From contig CBDEVT010000001.1 of NCBI GenBank assembly GCA_965243825.1, positions 3,203,476 through 3,267,475 on the forward strand: 64,000 bases of DNA, given 5' to 3'. A model generated the notes under the pieces. The model was given only the letters and a program-made list of their open reading frames with translations, searched no databases and was not told the origin of the DNA. Both the position numbers and the translations under genes were made by a program. Below, one piece after another: positions 1 to 8,409 of the stretch; within the stretch, counting starts at the first letter, position 1, and the number at the start of each line of letters is the position of its first letter. This stretch comes from JAJCYX01 sp965243825. GTDB taxonomy: Bacteria; Chloroflexota; Dehalococcoidia; Lucifugimonadales; Lucifugimonadaceae.

Positions 1-1
1 A

Positions 2-289
2 CTCTTGCCAGTGCTGGCCGGAGTGGCGTCCGGCGCGGGAATCCATCCTTTGCTCTTGATGCTTCCGGCGACTCTAGCGGCATCACTGGCCTTCATGATG
101 CCCGTCGCGACACCTCCCAATGCGATTGTGTTTGGGTCGGGGATGATCCGAATCACAGAGATGGTGCGTGTGGGGCTAATTCTGAATTTGTTTGGCGCTG
201 CAGCGGTTACGGTGGCCGTGTTGCTAATTGCTCCGACTGTATTCAATTTCGACGTCAACAGCGTGCCGACCTGGGTTGGGGCGAGGTAG
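2..289 (+). CDS. DASS/SLC13 anion transporter, C-terminal part
   Basis: The window opens inside this gene; about 95 residues remain before the TAG stop. The visible part is hydrophobic, with at least two membrane segments, and carries the motif MPVATPPNAIVFGSG. That motif matches the conserved C-terminal signature of divalent-anion:sodium symporters (DASS/SLC13, CitT/SdcS-like), which import di- and tricarboxylates or sulfate across the inner membrane. The very last residues (about 15 after the final helix) are polar, as expected for a true C-terminus. Substrate cannot be told from this fragment. The family call rests on the TPPN motif and hydrophobic pattern. Confidence 0.85.
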   Translation, partial: LLPVLAGVASGAGIHPLLLMLPATLAASLAFMMPVATPPNAIVFGSGMIRITEMVRVGLILNLFGAAAVTVAVLLIAPTVFNFDVNSVPTWVGAR

Positions 290-460
290 GCGGCTCGTTC
301 TCGCGGTGACGTTCAAGCCCGTCGCTCGGGGATCATGTAGCGCAGCATGCCGGTGGCACTCGAGGTGCGTTCCGACACTAGGCTTTCAATCGAATCTGAC
401 CTACTGCGCGGTTCGCAAGAGTAGACCGGTCAGACTCAAGTTCAACTCAATACTCGTTCG

Positions 461-763
461 CTAAGCGATCCTCAACATGCGATCGGTATTCGGGTGTCGA
501 ACACAGGCCATGGCAGTTGTGCTGTGGGCGTAGGCATACACCATAGCCAGTACCAGGGCGGATCCGTCGAGGGCGCTCGATATGTCGGTAGTTACGTCCT
601 GCAACGATGCGGTCTTGGTCGCTCTCTCGAAATCCAGCGCTATCCTGTTTTCAATGGCGGCTGCCTCGACTGAATCGGCAAATACGGGTAACTCATATAT
701 CGTGACGCTATGAATATAGAGGGCGAGTTTAGCCGCAGATGCAGAAGGCGGTTTTACCTCCAC
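461..763 (-). CDS. possible small hypothetical protein
   Basis: An open frame of 100 codons on the minus strand inside a 755-base stretch (290-1044) that otherwise holds no recognisable gene. The product is alanine-rich, has no signal peptide or known motif, and I do not recognise it. No convincing ribosome-binding site was seen before the start at 763. It may be a chance frame; it is listed because nothing else explains the gap. Confidence 0.2.
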   Translation of the reverse strand: MEVKPPSASAAKLALYIHSVTIYELPVFADSVEAAAIENRIALDFERATKTASLQDVTTDISSALDGSALVLAMVYAYAHSTTAMACVRHPNTDRMLRIA

Positions 764-1044
764 CCAGAATCGTTATTTGCCGTTTTTATGGATTCAATCT
801 CCCATCGATCTCGCCCTTTTCGTTCGCTGTTTCCGGATGCGGGAATCCCTGGCATCGCTCAGATTCCCATTTCCGTTTCAAAGGCAGTGCCATGCCAGAA
901 CATATTGCCGTCCAATAACAACACCCGCCTCAACGGTGGGGAGGATTCGAGAATGTGTCGTGGATTCCATCCAGCCTGGATTGACAGTCCGCGCAGTCGG
1001 TGAGAACTTCGCCGCACTGAAGACCTGGTACTGGAGAACCTGTG

Positions 1045-2478
1045 ATGAACGTTGATTTCTCGTATGTTGCAGCAACCGACCTCGCCGATCGGATCAAGTC
1101 CAAAGAGCTGTCGCCAGTGGAGTTGACTGAGTGGACCCTTGATCGAATCGAAACGTTGAATTCTCGACTCGGTGCATATATCACCGTCATGTCTGAACAG
1201 GCGATGGAAGCCGCCCGAATCGCAGAACAGGCCGTGATGGCCGGTAGCAAACTCGGGCCTCTCCACGGGGTACCGGTACCCATCAAAGATCTTGAGGATG
1301 TTGCCGGAATTCGTACTACCCACGGCTCCGTGCCTGATGATGAGGTTGCCGACTCAGACTCACTTTGTGCTGAGCGCATACGCGCTGCGGGCGGAATCAT
1401 CATTGGGAAGACCAACACTCCTGAATATGGACATGCCGGCACAACTGAGAACCTGGTTTTCGGCCCCTGTCGCAATCCATGGGATACCACGCGAACTTCC
1501 GGCGGCTCGAGTGGCGGCGCAGGCGCATCGGTAGCGGCCGGGATTACAGCAATCGCGCAGGGTAGTGACGGCGGTGGATCCGTGAGAATCCCTGCTGCTC
1601 TGTGCGGAATTTACGGCCTCAAGGCGACCCAGGGACGAGTACCGCGTAGACACAGCGGTGCCCACATGATTGTCAATAATTCCTCTGTGGGACCGATGAC
1701 GTGGAACGTACGAGATGCAGCGCTGTTCCTGAATGTCCTTGCCGGCCCTGCACCGGATGCAGAGTTCGGCACAATCACCGATAGTCCGCCCGATTTCACC
1801 GGTGAGTTGGACAGCAGTGTAGAAGGTATGAGAATCGGGCTGGATGTGAGTAGCCTTGGCGGCGCCGCCTGTGAGTCGACGGTCGCAGAGGCGGTCGAGA
1901 GCGCAGCGCGCAAGTTCGAAGAACTGGGTGCAAACGTCGAAGAGGTGGAGTTCGCACCCAGACCGCATGAGGAGATCGAGAAACACTTCTTGGATTTCTT
2001 CTGCGCTAGTGGGTACTACCGATTCGCTCACCTACTTGATTCTGCAGACACCTCGAGACAACTGACGGACTACTTCAGGGCAAATCTTGAGCACGGTAAA
2101 TCTCTTTCAGCCAGGGACTACATGGCGTCCCTCAATGCAGTGGGCCTGTACCGCGACTACACGAACAGATTCTTCAATGAATTCGACCTGCTGCTGACCC
2201 CATCCACGGCCACAACCGCGTTCGAAATAGAGAAGCCGCCCATGGAGATAGATGGGCAAAAGGTTCGGGATCCCCGCTGGGGCTTCATCCCCTACACCTA
2301 CCTATTCAACTTGACTGGAAATCCAGCGGCCAGCGTCCCTGCCGGATTCGATGAGGCGGGATTGCCGCTTTCGATTCAGATAGTCGGCGATATGCGCGAC
2401 GAACTAACGGTCCTTAAGGCTTCAGCCGCCTTTGAGAAAGCGCGACCGTGGTTAGGAATTAAACCTGTGTTGGCTTAA
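1045..2478 (+). CDS. amidase (amidase signature family)
   Basis: Amidase-signature hydrolase of about 477 residues, the usual length for GatA-like amidases. All three members of the Ser-cisSer-Lys triad are visible: Lys near residue 81 in VPVPIKDLED, cis-Ser in GGSSGG (about 155) and nucleophile Ser in SDGGGSVRIP (about 179). Such enzymes hydrolyse amide bonds of carboxamides; the real substrate is unknown. No gatB or gatC lies beside it, so a stand-alone amidase is more likely than a tRNA amidotransferase subunit. GGAG at 1033-1036 sits 8 bases before ATG 1045; a GTG at 1042 is an alternative start in the same frame. No signal peptide, so probably cytoplasmic. Confidence 0.9.
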   Translation: MNVDFSYVAATDLADRIKSKELSPVELTEWTLDRIETLNSRLGAYITVMSEQAMEAARIAEQAVMAGSKLGPLHGVPVPIKDLEDVAGIRTTHGSVPDDEVADSDSLCAERIRAAGGIIIGKTNTPEYGHAGTTENLVFGPCRNPWDTTRTSGGSSGGAGASVAAGITAIAQGSDGGGSVRIPAALCGIYGLKATQGRVPRRHSGAHMIVNNSSVGPMTWNVRDAALFLNVLAGPAPDAEFGTITDSPPDFTGELDSSVEGMRIGLDVSSLGGAACESTVAEAVESAARKFEELGANVEEVEFAPRPHEEIEKHFLDFFCASGYYRFAHLLDSADTSRQLTDYFRANLEHGKSLSARDYMASLNAVGLYRDYTNRFFNEFDLLLTPSTATTAFEIEKPPMEIDGQKVRDPRWGFIPYTYLFNLTGNPAASVPAGFDEAGLPLSIQIVGDMRDELTVLKASAAFEKARPWLGIKPVLA

Positions 2479-2880
2479 GTGCTCCAATGAATCGGCCGAG
2501 CAAACCAATGAACTGTTTAAGAAGAAGAGCCGCCTCCGGTATGTCGGCTCTCAGGATTCCGGGCAGTTTCGCTACGAGGAACAGCAATTGATCAGATCCA
2601 ATGTCGAGGCGCAGGAACGATCAGAGCGAAACATTGCCGCAATGTTCGAGGTTGATCAGGTGTTGGCTCGGGTATGGGACAGGAAGGAACTCTGGACTCT
2701 AAGTCCGAAGAAACCAGTTTCTCTCGGCGTTGATCCAGCGAGTCAACAAGACCGGTGAGCAGATCTCGATTGAGTAAGCTCTGCCCGTGAAAAACAGATC
2801 AGACTCAGGATCCCGTATCGACTTGTTTGGTGGGCCTGGGAAGACTAGAGGGGGTACCTTCACTGACAAGTTCCTGCTCT

Positions 2881-2939
2881 AACTCGGCTGTAGAGTTCGT
2901 ATCCCCTCAGCTCCACATGTTGCACTGGCAGAACACCTT
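2881..2939 (+). repeat. dispersed intergenic repeat, copy R1
   Basis: Matches the family in ATCCCCTCAGCTCC and in the 3' block CACTGGCAGAACACC; the 5' block is shortened. Its 3' edge runs directly into the MDMPI C-terminal remnant. Same orientation as all other copies. Confidence 0.7.
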
Positions 2940-2987
2940 GGCTTAGCTCGCTCGCTCAGGATTTTTGCATCCGAGGACACTGACTGA
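2937..2987 (+). pseudogene. remnant of an MDMPI-family gene (last codons only)
   Basis: Sixteen codons ending in TGA read LGLARSLRIFASEDTD, nearly identical to the C-terminus of the intact MDMPI-like gene ending at 7011 (IELAHSLRTLASEDTD). Similarity continues past the stop: both stops are followed after 13 bases by a copy of the dispersed repeat (R2 here, R4 there). Upstream the match ends abruptly at the 3' edge of repeat R1. So most of a paralogous gene has been deleted with a breakpoint at or inside the repeat. Confidence 0.85.
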
Positions 2988-3000
2988 CGTCCCAGATCGA

Positions 3001-3070
3001 GAACTTGTTTCGGAAAGCTCTGCCTATCACCTGCTCAGCTCCAGATTTTGAACTGACAGAACTCCAGAGG
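3001..3070 (+). repeat. dispersed intergenic repeat, copy R2
   Basis: Full-length copy with all blocks: GAACTTGTTTCGG, AGCTCTGCCTATCA, CTCAGCTCCAGATTTTG and AACTGACAGAACTCC. The 3' part can fold as TTTTG/CAGAA around AACTGA. It lies 13 bases after the stop of the MDMPI remnant. Confidence 0.85.
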
Positions 3071-3627
3071 AGGCTTATGTAGAACAAGCTGAATTTTCAC
3101 TGGGAAGACAAATAGGTGCCTGGTCCTTTTGACTGCGCACCTAGATGAGATTGAAGTCAATGCGAAGCAACGGGTTGGAACGATGCCACGATGCTTGGAC
3201 GGTACTCGGCAGCGACTCGCCCATGGAGCGCACGTGAGATACAGTCCCGCAGATCGACATTGAACACTAGATAATGGCGAGGAGTCATTGGATGGCTCGG
3301 GTCAAATCTGGCTCAGATCTTGTGAAACGCGGCATCAAGTAGTTTCCGTGCTGGCAGGCTGCAATCATTTCCCGTGCTCGTGACCTGGTTCAAGGACAAG
3401 GTCAAGATCTCAATCGCTTTGCCACGAGCGGTCTGGACCGTAAGATCTTGCTCGGATTCTGTTGCCATGGTCGACTTGCCTTCGTCTGCTTCCAGGCCTC
3501 AGAAGAAACTGGTGAAGGATCCGGACTCCGCCTTACTCAGGTGACCCGTCGTAGTCGACGATCCGATTGAACTTTTCGGCGGGCTTGTCTTTAGAGGTGT
3601 CTCGTTGGGAACGACTAGAGTTTCTGC

Positions 3628-4722
3628 ATGAAACGGATCCTATTCACACTTGGTGGCAATCACCTAGGTATTGGTGTTAGTCGAGCACTCCGTGCCGGCC
3701 AAGAACCAGTTCACCTGATCGCAACAGACAGCTCCAAATATCATCTGTTTCAGTCCGAAGCAGACGAGATCCACCTCATCCCCCCGGCGCAAGATCCGGC
3801 GTATGTGGACGTCCTGAGCCATATCGCCGAGGAAACGGGAGCTGATCTTGTTTGGCCGATGCATGATGCTGAAATAGAGCGAGTGACTGCTGAACGTAAC
3901 GCAATCGCTTCCAGGACCTGGTTGCCACCTGTAGAAGTGGTGCGTTTGACGCGAAATAAGTTAGCTACTCAGAGGTGTCTGAACGCTGACGGAATTCCTG
4001 TGCCATCGAGCGTACTAATTGCAGATCGCTCTGACATTGTTGCCGCGATCGAACAGTTCGGCGAAATCTGGCTACGTGCCATCAGCGGAGCCGGTGGTAA
4101 GGGCGCGTTCCGAACCGCAGATGTTGACCATGCCTCCATGTGGTTAGAAATCAACGATGGTTGGGGTGATTTCATGGCCGCCGAAGTCGTTGATTGCCCC
4201 TATGAACGAAGCTTCGAAGGCATTTGGCGACATGGCGAGTTAGTTGCTTCTCAAACTCTGACGCGTCTTGTGAGAGGCAACACAGGGATATCCATAGATG
4301 GGGTGAAGAGCCGGACAGTGGTTCAGGTATCGGCTCCCGAGAAGATCCACGAACTGGCTGTTGCAGCGGTGAGTTCTGTTGCCGGACAACCGGACGGGAT
4401 TTTCAGGGTCGATATGCTAGAGGACCCGAGCGGAAACCCAACTGTGACTGAGGTTGATGCTGGCCGATTTGGAGCAGGCGGCGTCGCCTTCTGGCACCAG
4501 TTTAAAGTGAACTTTGCGTGGGCCTACGTGCATCTGGCCTTTGAAGAGCCACTTGGCTTCCAGATACCAGCGATAAACAATGTGCCGGATGAGACGATCA
4601 TGATTCAAAGCATCAATCGCGACCCGGCATATACCAGTGTGTCCGAGGTATCTGCTGTAGAAATTGAGTTGAATGCCCGCCTAGCACGCGCGGCAGGAAA
4701 TGATGCAAGGGCTGTTGGCTGA
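3628..4722 (+). CDS. ATP-grasp ligase-like protein (first of a tandem pair)
   Basis: A 364-residue cytoplasmic protein. The N-terminal 100 residues look like a PreATP-grasp Rossmann-type domain (ILFTLGGNHLGIG, then VWPMHDAEI). The ATP-grasp core follows: the nucleotide/phosphate loop EIWLRAISGAGGKGAF near 150 and the metal-binding strand FRVDMLEDPSGNPTVTEVDAG near 260-285. This resembles carbamoyl-phosphate-synthase-large-subunit-like ATP-grasp proteins, which join a carboxylate to an amine or thiol using ATP. The substrate is unknown. A homologous gene follows 155 bases downstream with clear block identity (TRLVRGNTG, DGIFRVD, GVAFWH), so the pair arose by duplication and may act in series or as a heterodimer. 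Confidence 0.8.
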   Translation: MKRILFTLGGNHLGIGVSRALRAGQEPVHLIATDSSKYHLFQSEADEIHLIPPAQDPAYVDVLSHIAEETGADLVWPMHDAEIERVTAERNAIASRTWLPPVEVVRLTRNKLATQRCLNADGIPVPSSVLIADRSDIVAAIEQFGEIWLRAISGAGGKGAFRTADVDHASMWLEINDGWGDFMAAEVVDCPYERSFEGIWRHGELVASQTLTRLVRGNTGISIDGVKSRTVVQVSAPEKIHELAVAAVSSVAGQPDGIFRVDMLEDPSGNPTVTEVDAGRFGAGGVAFWHQFKVNFAWAYVHLAFEEPLGFQIPAINNVPDETIMIQSINRDPAYTSVSEVSAVEIELNARLARAAGNDARAVG

Positions 4723-4877
4723 TTATTGCTGAACCAGGTCGTAGCCCTTAGCTACACACGGACGCGCGTGATGCCGATAGCTGCAGCGGTGTGGCTCGCG
4801 TCCCCAGATGTATTTCTGGGCTCACCTCTCCACGAGTGTGTCTGGAAGTCGGTTGGTAAGAAATTAGAGGGTCAGTA

Positions 4878-5933
4878 TTGAACGAGACAATCCGGATTCT
4901 GGTGACCAGCGCAAGCAACCGGCTGGCTAACGGGATCATCAGGGCACTGAAGAACAGCCCGAGCGACAGTTACTTTCTTGGGGTCGACTCTTCCGAATAC
5001 CACATACACCAGGCTCTGGTTGATGAACGGATCATCGTCCCACGAGCTAACGAGGACGGATATCTGGAGACCATAGATCAGATCGTCCGTGAGCACGATA
5101 TTGATCTGGTGTGGCCGACCCATGACGCAGAGATATTCGCACTCGCTAAGGCAAGAGAAAGTTTCTCCTGCCCGATCGTCGCTCCACCAGCGGATGTGGT
5201 GGCTGTCTGCAGGGACAAGTTCTCTACCTACCAGTGTTTGAAAAAAAATCGAGTACCCACTCCGGACACAGTTCGGATCCACAAGGAAGATGACCTGCGT
5301 CATGCCTTCGAATCTATGAATGGCGAAATCTGGCTTCGACCCCTCTCGGGGGCTGGAGCAGCAGGTGCCTACCGGCCTCCGATCCTAGAAAAAGCCGTGA
5401 AATGGATAGAAATCTACGATGGGTGGGGCAATTTCACTGCATCCGAAGTCCTTCCTTCCACAGGTGACTATGGCTGGGAATCGCTATGGAAAGACGGAAG
5501 TCTAGTCGCGTCGCAGGACATGACTCGCCTTGTCCGTGGAAACACCGGACTGTCGATCAAAGGGGTTAAAAGCAGAGGCGTAATCCTTCGAAGAGCACCG
5601 GAATCGGTTGGGGAAACTGCGATCGAAGCCGTCCATGCCGTAATGCCAGAGCCGGACGGAATATTTAGAGTTGATCTGCTCGCCGATCACCAAGGGCAGC
5701 CGCGTGTAACTGAGATTGAGGCAGGTAAGTTCGGTGCCGACGGTGTCGCGTTTTGGCATGAATACGGTTACAACTTCCCCCACGAGGCCTTGAAACTCTC
5801 GCTGGGCGGTTCACCACAAGCCGAACCCCCAATCACCAATCCACTACCACGAGACATGGTGTCCATCTCGGGGTTGAACCAGGAGATCACGTTCCGAACT
5901 GAGGCTGAAATTGCCGCATTGAAACGACTTTGA
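4878..5933 (+). CDS. ATP-grasp ligase-like protein (second of a tandem pair)
   Basis: A 351-residue paralogue of the gene ending at 4722. It starts at TTG 4878 with GAGG at 4867-4870. It has the same N-terminal fold (VTSASNRLANGII, VWPTHDAEI), phosphate loop EIWLRPLSGAGAAGAY near 150, TRLVRGNTGLSIKGVKSR near 215 and metal strand FRVDLL with EIEAGKFG near 260-280. The glycine-rich loop differs between the copies: GAGGKG in the first, GAGAAG here, so this copy lacks the loop lysine. The two enzymes may thus differ in nucleotide binding or activity. No peptide or cofactor gene nearby identifies the product. Confidence 0.8.
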   Translation: MNETIRILVTSASNRLANGIIRALKNSPSDSYFLGVDSSEYHIHQALVDERIIVPRANEDGYLETIDQIVREHDIDLVWPTHDAEIFALAKARESFSCPIVAPPADVVAVCRDKFSTYQCLKKNRVPTPDTVRIHKEDDLRHAFESMNGEIWLRPLSGAGAAGAYRPPILEKAVKWIEIYDGWGNFTASEVLPSTGDYGWESLWKDGSLVASQDMTRLVRGNTGLSIKGVKSRGVILRRAPESVGETAIEAVHAVMPEPDGIFRVDLLADHQGQPRVTEIEAGKFGADGVAFWHEYGYNFPHEALKLSLGGSPQAEPPITNPLPRDMVSISGLNQEITFRTEAEIAALKRL

Positions 5934-6129
5934 AAACGAGTCGTCAATGCAAGGCTTCCTGAGCGAAAGGACGTCTGTGTGTCGTCGGTCGAAGTCTAAG
6001 ATTCGGATTCGCACTGATACGGTCTAAGGTTCATTCAGGCAGTGGCCGTACAGTTGACCCTCTGTAGGGATCGGCCTAATTTGCCCACCACCTACGAGGC
6101 CCGCTTCAAAAACGCTGGAGCGGCTCTTT

Positions 6130-6170
6130 TTGAAATCAGCTCCAGATTCCAAACTGGCAATACACCATGG
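6130..6170 (+). repeat. dispersed intergenic repeat, copy R3 (partial)
   Basis: Only the 3' half is clear: ATCAGCTCCAGATTCC followed by AAACTGGCAATACACC, matching the CAGCTCCAGATTCTGAAC and CAGAACACC blocks of better copies. It lies upstream of the MDMPI-like gene, so that gene sits between R3 and R4. Nothing else is recognisable in the 5934-6234 gap. Confidence 0.5.
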
Positions 6171-6234
6171 CTCAGTACTAAGAATCCTTACCCGGTAGAC
6201 TGTCGCTCAATCAAACCTGCGGCTAAGGAGAAGA

Positions 6235-7011
6235 CTGATCGATAGAAACGCCTACATTGGCTCTTTGATCGCCAACTCCGGTCTTGTCAGCAGTGCCGCC
6301 AGACAAGGACTGGATGAGCCGGTTCCTGCTTGCCCGGGGTGGCAGGTTCGCGATGTCGTGGGTCATCTCGGAAGGATATTCGCCACTAAGGAACCACTGA
6401 TTCGCACCCGATCACAGGAAGAAGCTGAAGAAAGCGATTCGCTCAAATCTCCAGACTCAGGGCTTATCGATTGGTTCAAAACTCAGTCCCGGGCGTTATC
6501 TGACGCGTTCCGAGTTACACCTTCCAACACAAAAGTATGGAGTTGGAGCGACGATCACTCTGTCGGGTTCTGGCTTCGCAGAATGGCGCATGAAACGTTA
6601 ATCCATCGCGTGGATGTCGAGCAGGCGCACGGAGAAAATTCACCGATTGTTTCGGAGTTAGCCGACGATGGCATTGATGAGGTTCTGACGATCTTCATGT
6701 CCGGCTGTCCAGACTGGGCCGATTTCGAACTTACTGGAAACACTACTCGAATTGAGTCATCCGAGAATACGTGGGATCTTGAGTGGATTTCTTGGGCAGG
6801 AATCTCTCCCCGCTCCGGTAAGCGGGTGGGACCCATGAGTTCAATCCAGTTGTCTGACCAGATTAAGAATCCAGACTGCGTTATTTCCGGATCAAGCGCA
6901 GATCTCGATCTGTGGATCTGGGGCCGTGGATCAATGAGTGATCTTGCGATTGCTGGAGACATCGAGTTAGCTCACTCACTAAGGACACTTGCATCCGAGG
7001 ATACTGACTGA
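6235..7011 (+). CDS. mycothiol-dependent maleylpyruvate isomerase-like (MDMPI/DinB fold) protein
   Basis: About 258 residues. Family marks are the N-terminal PVPACPGWQVRDVVGHLG block (conserved W-x-V-x-D-x-x-x-H) and the RRMAHETLIHRVDVEQA block, which together supply the three metal-binding histidines of the DinB/MDMPI four-helix fold. The C-terminal half is the usual MDMPI C-domain. Members transfer or isomerise with mycothiol or another thiol; the reaction is unknown here. AAGGAG at 6225-6230 precedes a CTG at 6235 in frame; TTG 6265 is the first conventional start, so the N-terminus is uncertain by ten residues. The gene is flanked by repeats R3 and R4, and a deleted relative lies at 2937-2987. 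Confidence 0.8.
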   Translation: MIDRNAYIGSLIANSGLVSSAARQGLDEPVPACPGWQVRDVVGHLGRIFATKEPLIRTRSQEEAEESDSLKSPDSGLIDWFKTQSRALSDAFRVTPSNTKVWSWSDDHSVGFWLRRMAHETLIHRVDVEQAHGENSPIVSELADDGIDEVLTIFMSGCPDWADFELTGNTTRIESSENTWDLEWISWAGISPRSGKRVGPMSSIQLSDQIKNPDCVISGSSADLDLWIWGRGSMSDLAIAGDIELAHSLRTLASEDTD

Positions 7012-7024
7012 CCTCCTAGTTCAG

Positions 7025-7068
7025 GAACTTATCTCGGAAAGTTCTGCCTATCATCCCGTCAGCTCCAT
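7025..7068 (+). repeat. dispersed intergenic repeat, copy R4
   Basis: GAACTTATCTCGG, AAAGTTCTGCCTATCAT and CCCGTCAGCTCCAT. The 5' block forms a perfect GAACTT/AAGTTC hairpin. It lies 13 bases after the stop of the MDMPI-like gene; the 3' block is not conserved. Confidence 0.85.
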
Positions 7069-7204
7069 CGCCGTTGTTAACGAATCACTGTGTCAAGTTC
7101 CTGTTGGCCGACCTGTCGATGTTGCATCGTCATGGCAACTGACCAGATCCTCACGTATGGTGCTCAGACTCCCGGCACATAGGAACTCAGATTAAGGAAA
7201 CGGA

Positions 7205-8035
7205 ATGAGCAGAAAAAGAGTTTTCACAGCACTTAGCGGAGCCACTGGACTGCTGTTAATAGCAGTAGTAGCTCTGGCTGCGACGGCTGTGTTGCCAACT
7301 CGGGCCAGCGCAGGCAACCCGATTGCAGGAGAACACTGCAAAGACCTTCCTAGGCATTCGGATCTGGTGGATGCCCTCTCCGAGGCACGAGGTGCTGACA
7401 ACGGTGGTTTCAACCTCGATATGTGGGGCACCATAGTCAACCGGGATGGCGAGGTTTGCGCGGTAGCGTACACAGGTACAGACAGAGGTGAGCAGTGGCT
7501 TGGTTCCCGCGTGATATCGGCCCAAAAAGCAAACACTGCTAACGCGTTCAGTCTGCCGGGTCTTTCTCTCTCGACAGCGAACCTGTTTTCTGCGGTCCAG
7601 CCTGGTGGAAGTCTATTTGGTCTGCAGGAAAGCAACCCTGTAGATACAGGAGTCGCATACAAGGGCCCTTCAAGCAACTTCGGACAGCACAACGATCCGA
7701 TGACCGGTGAGGTACTTGGTGGTGTCAACGTGTTCGGTGGCGGACTCGCCCTCTACAACTCGGACGATGAACTGATCGGTGCAATCGGTGTCAGCGGTGA
7801 TTCATCGTGTGCCGACCACAACATTGCGTGGCGAACCCGCAACCTACTGGGTCTCGATCACGTACCTGGTGGGGTTAGTGGAGACGTAGACCGCCCGGAC
7901 AACATCGTGTTCGATATTGGAGATGATGCCCACGGTAATCCTGAAAGCGCCGGCGGATTCGGTCACGCTCACTGCATCGGAGGAAACGAGGCGAATGAAG
8001 CAACGATAGCTGCCTCACTCCCCGCTACTTCATAA
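7205..8035 (+). CDS. secreted HbpS/GlcG-family (haem-binding fold) protein
   Basis: A 276-residue exported protein. Residues 1-36 are a signal peptide (MSRKR, a long hydrophobic core, then an ASA cleavage site). The mature part carries the Haem_degrading (GlcG/HbpS) pattern: W-x-x-V-x-R-D-G-E-V-C-A-V near 80, RVISAQKANTANAFS near 103, STANLFSAVQPGGSLFG near 125, and GGVNVFGGGLALY with GAIGVSGDSSCADH near 180-205. Known members bind haem or act as small-molecule sensors outside the cell. Here extra Cys and His residues occur (GFGHAHC near 256). AAGGA at 7194-7198 gives a good start. It is followed by a strong hairpin terminator. Confidence 0.85.
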   Translation: MSRKRVFTALSGATGLLLIAVVALAATAVLPTRASAGNPIAGEHCKDLPRHSDLVDALSEARGADNGGFNLDMWGTIVNRDGEVCAVAYTGTDRGEQWLGSRVISAQKANTANAFSLPGLSLSTANLFSAVQPGGSLFGLQESNPVDTGVAYKGPSSNFGQHNDPMTGEVLGGVNVFGGGLALYNSDDELIGAIGVSGDSSCADHNIAWRTRNLLGLDHVPGGVSGDVDRPDNIVFDIGDDAHGNPESAGGFGHAHCIGGNEANEATIAASLPATS

Positions 8036-8076
8036 AGATCGTTATTCGGTAGCACTAACTGGGCACAGCAGAAGAC

Positions 8077-8110
8077 GAGCGGCCAGGAAGCCAACGCTTC
8101 CTGGCCGCTC
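8077..8110 (+). terminator. strong hairpin terminator after the HbpS-like gene
   Basis: A perfect 14-bp inverted repeat (GAGCGGCCAGGAAG and its complement) with a 6-base loop, 41 bases after the stop codon. Only a short T-poor tail (TATCT) follows, so it may end transcription inefficiently or protect the 3' end of the RNA. Confidence 0.75.
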
Positions 8111-8206
8111 TATCTAAAACCTGTCTGGAGTGCCGCCAAATGACACCCACCTCTAGAAATCTCTGAACTCTCGTAACGAAAATTTCGGGGTCCGATCAGC
8201 TCAGGT

Positions 8207-8270
8207 CGAACTCGTATCGGAAAGTTCTGCCTCTCATCCCCTCAGCTCCATGCTTTCGTGGACAGAATTT
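8207..8270 (+). repeat. dispersed intergenic repeat, copy R5
   Basis: GAACTCGTATCGG, AAAGTTCTGCCTCTCAT and CCCCTCAGCTCCATG, with the 3' block reduced to GGACAGAATTTT. GAACT/AGTTC pairing is kept, and CCATG/CGTGG can form a second hairpin. Nothing else is recognisable between the terminator and the next gene. Confidence 0.85.
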
Positions 8271-8409
8271 TAGCGGGTAACCAACAGCCACCGGGGCGCT
8301 AGGGTATTGATTCTTTGCCAAGCGCTTAATGAATCAGAAGTCCGTCTAAAAAACACATTCAAATCACCCTCGACACGTATGCAATCGACTGATCAGCCGC
8401 CGATCATCG

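Larger units (their letters stand above)
2479..3627. other. gene-poor stretch with repeats and gene remnants
   Basis: About 1.15 kb without an intact gene. It contains two copies of the dispersed repeat (2881-2939, 3001-3070) and between them the last codons of an MDMPI-like gene. The part from about 2520 to 2760 is open in one plus-strand frame and charged (a KKKSRLRYVG-like start, then Glu/Gln/Arg-rich), which could be another decayed gene, but I do not recognise it and no start codon with a binding site is seen. The rest up to 3627 shows no supportable feature. Confidence 0.5.

Noticed and set aside
859..2031. Long minus-strand open frames opposite the amidase
   Set aside because: They are antisense to a gene with complete catalytic motifs and their products have no recognisable pattern.
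1042..2478. GatA subunit of the Glu-tRNA amidotransferase
   Set aside because: No gatB or gatC nearby, and motifs are general to the amidase-signature family.
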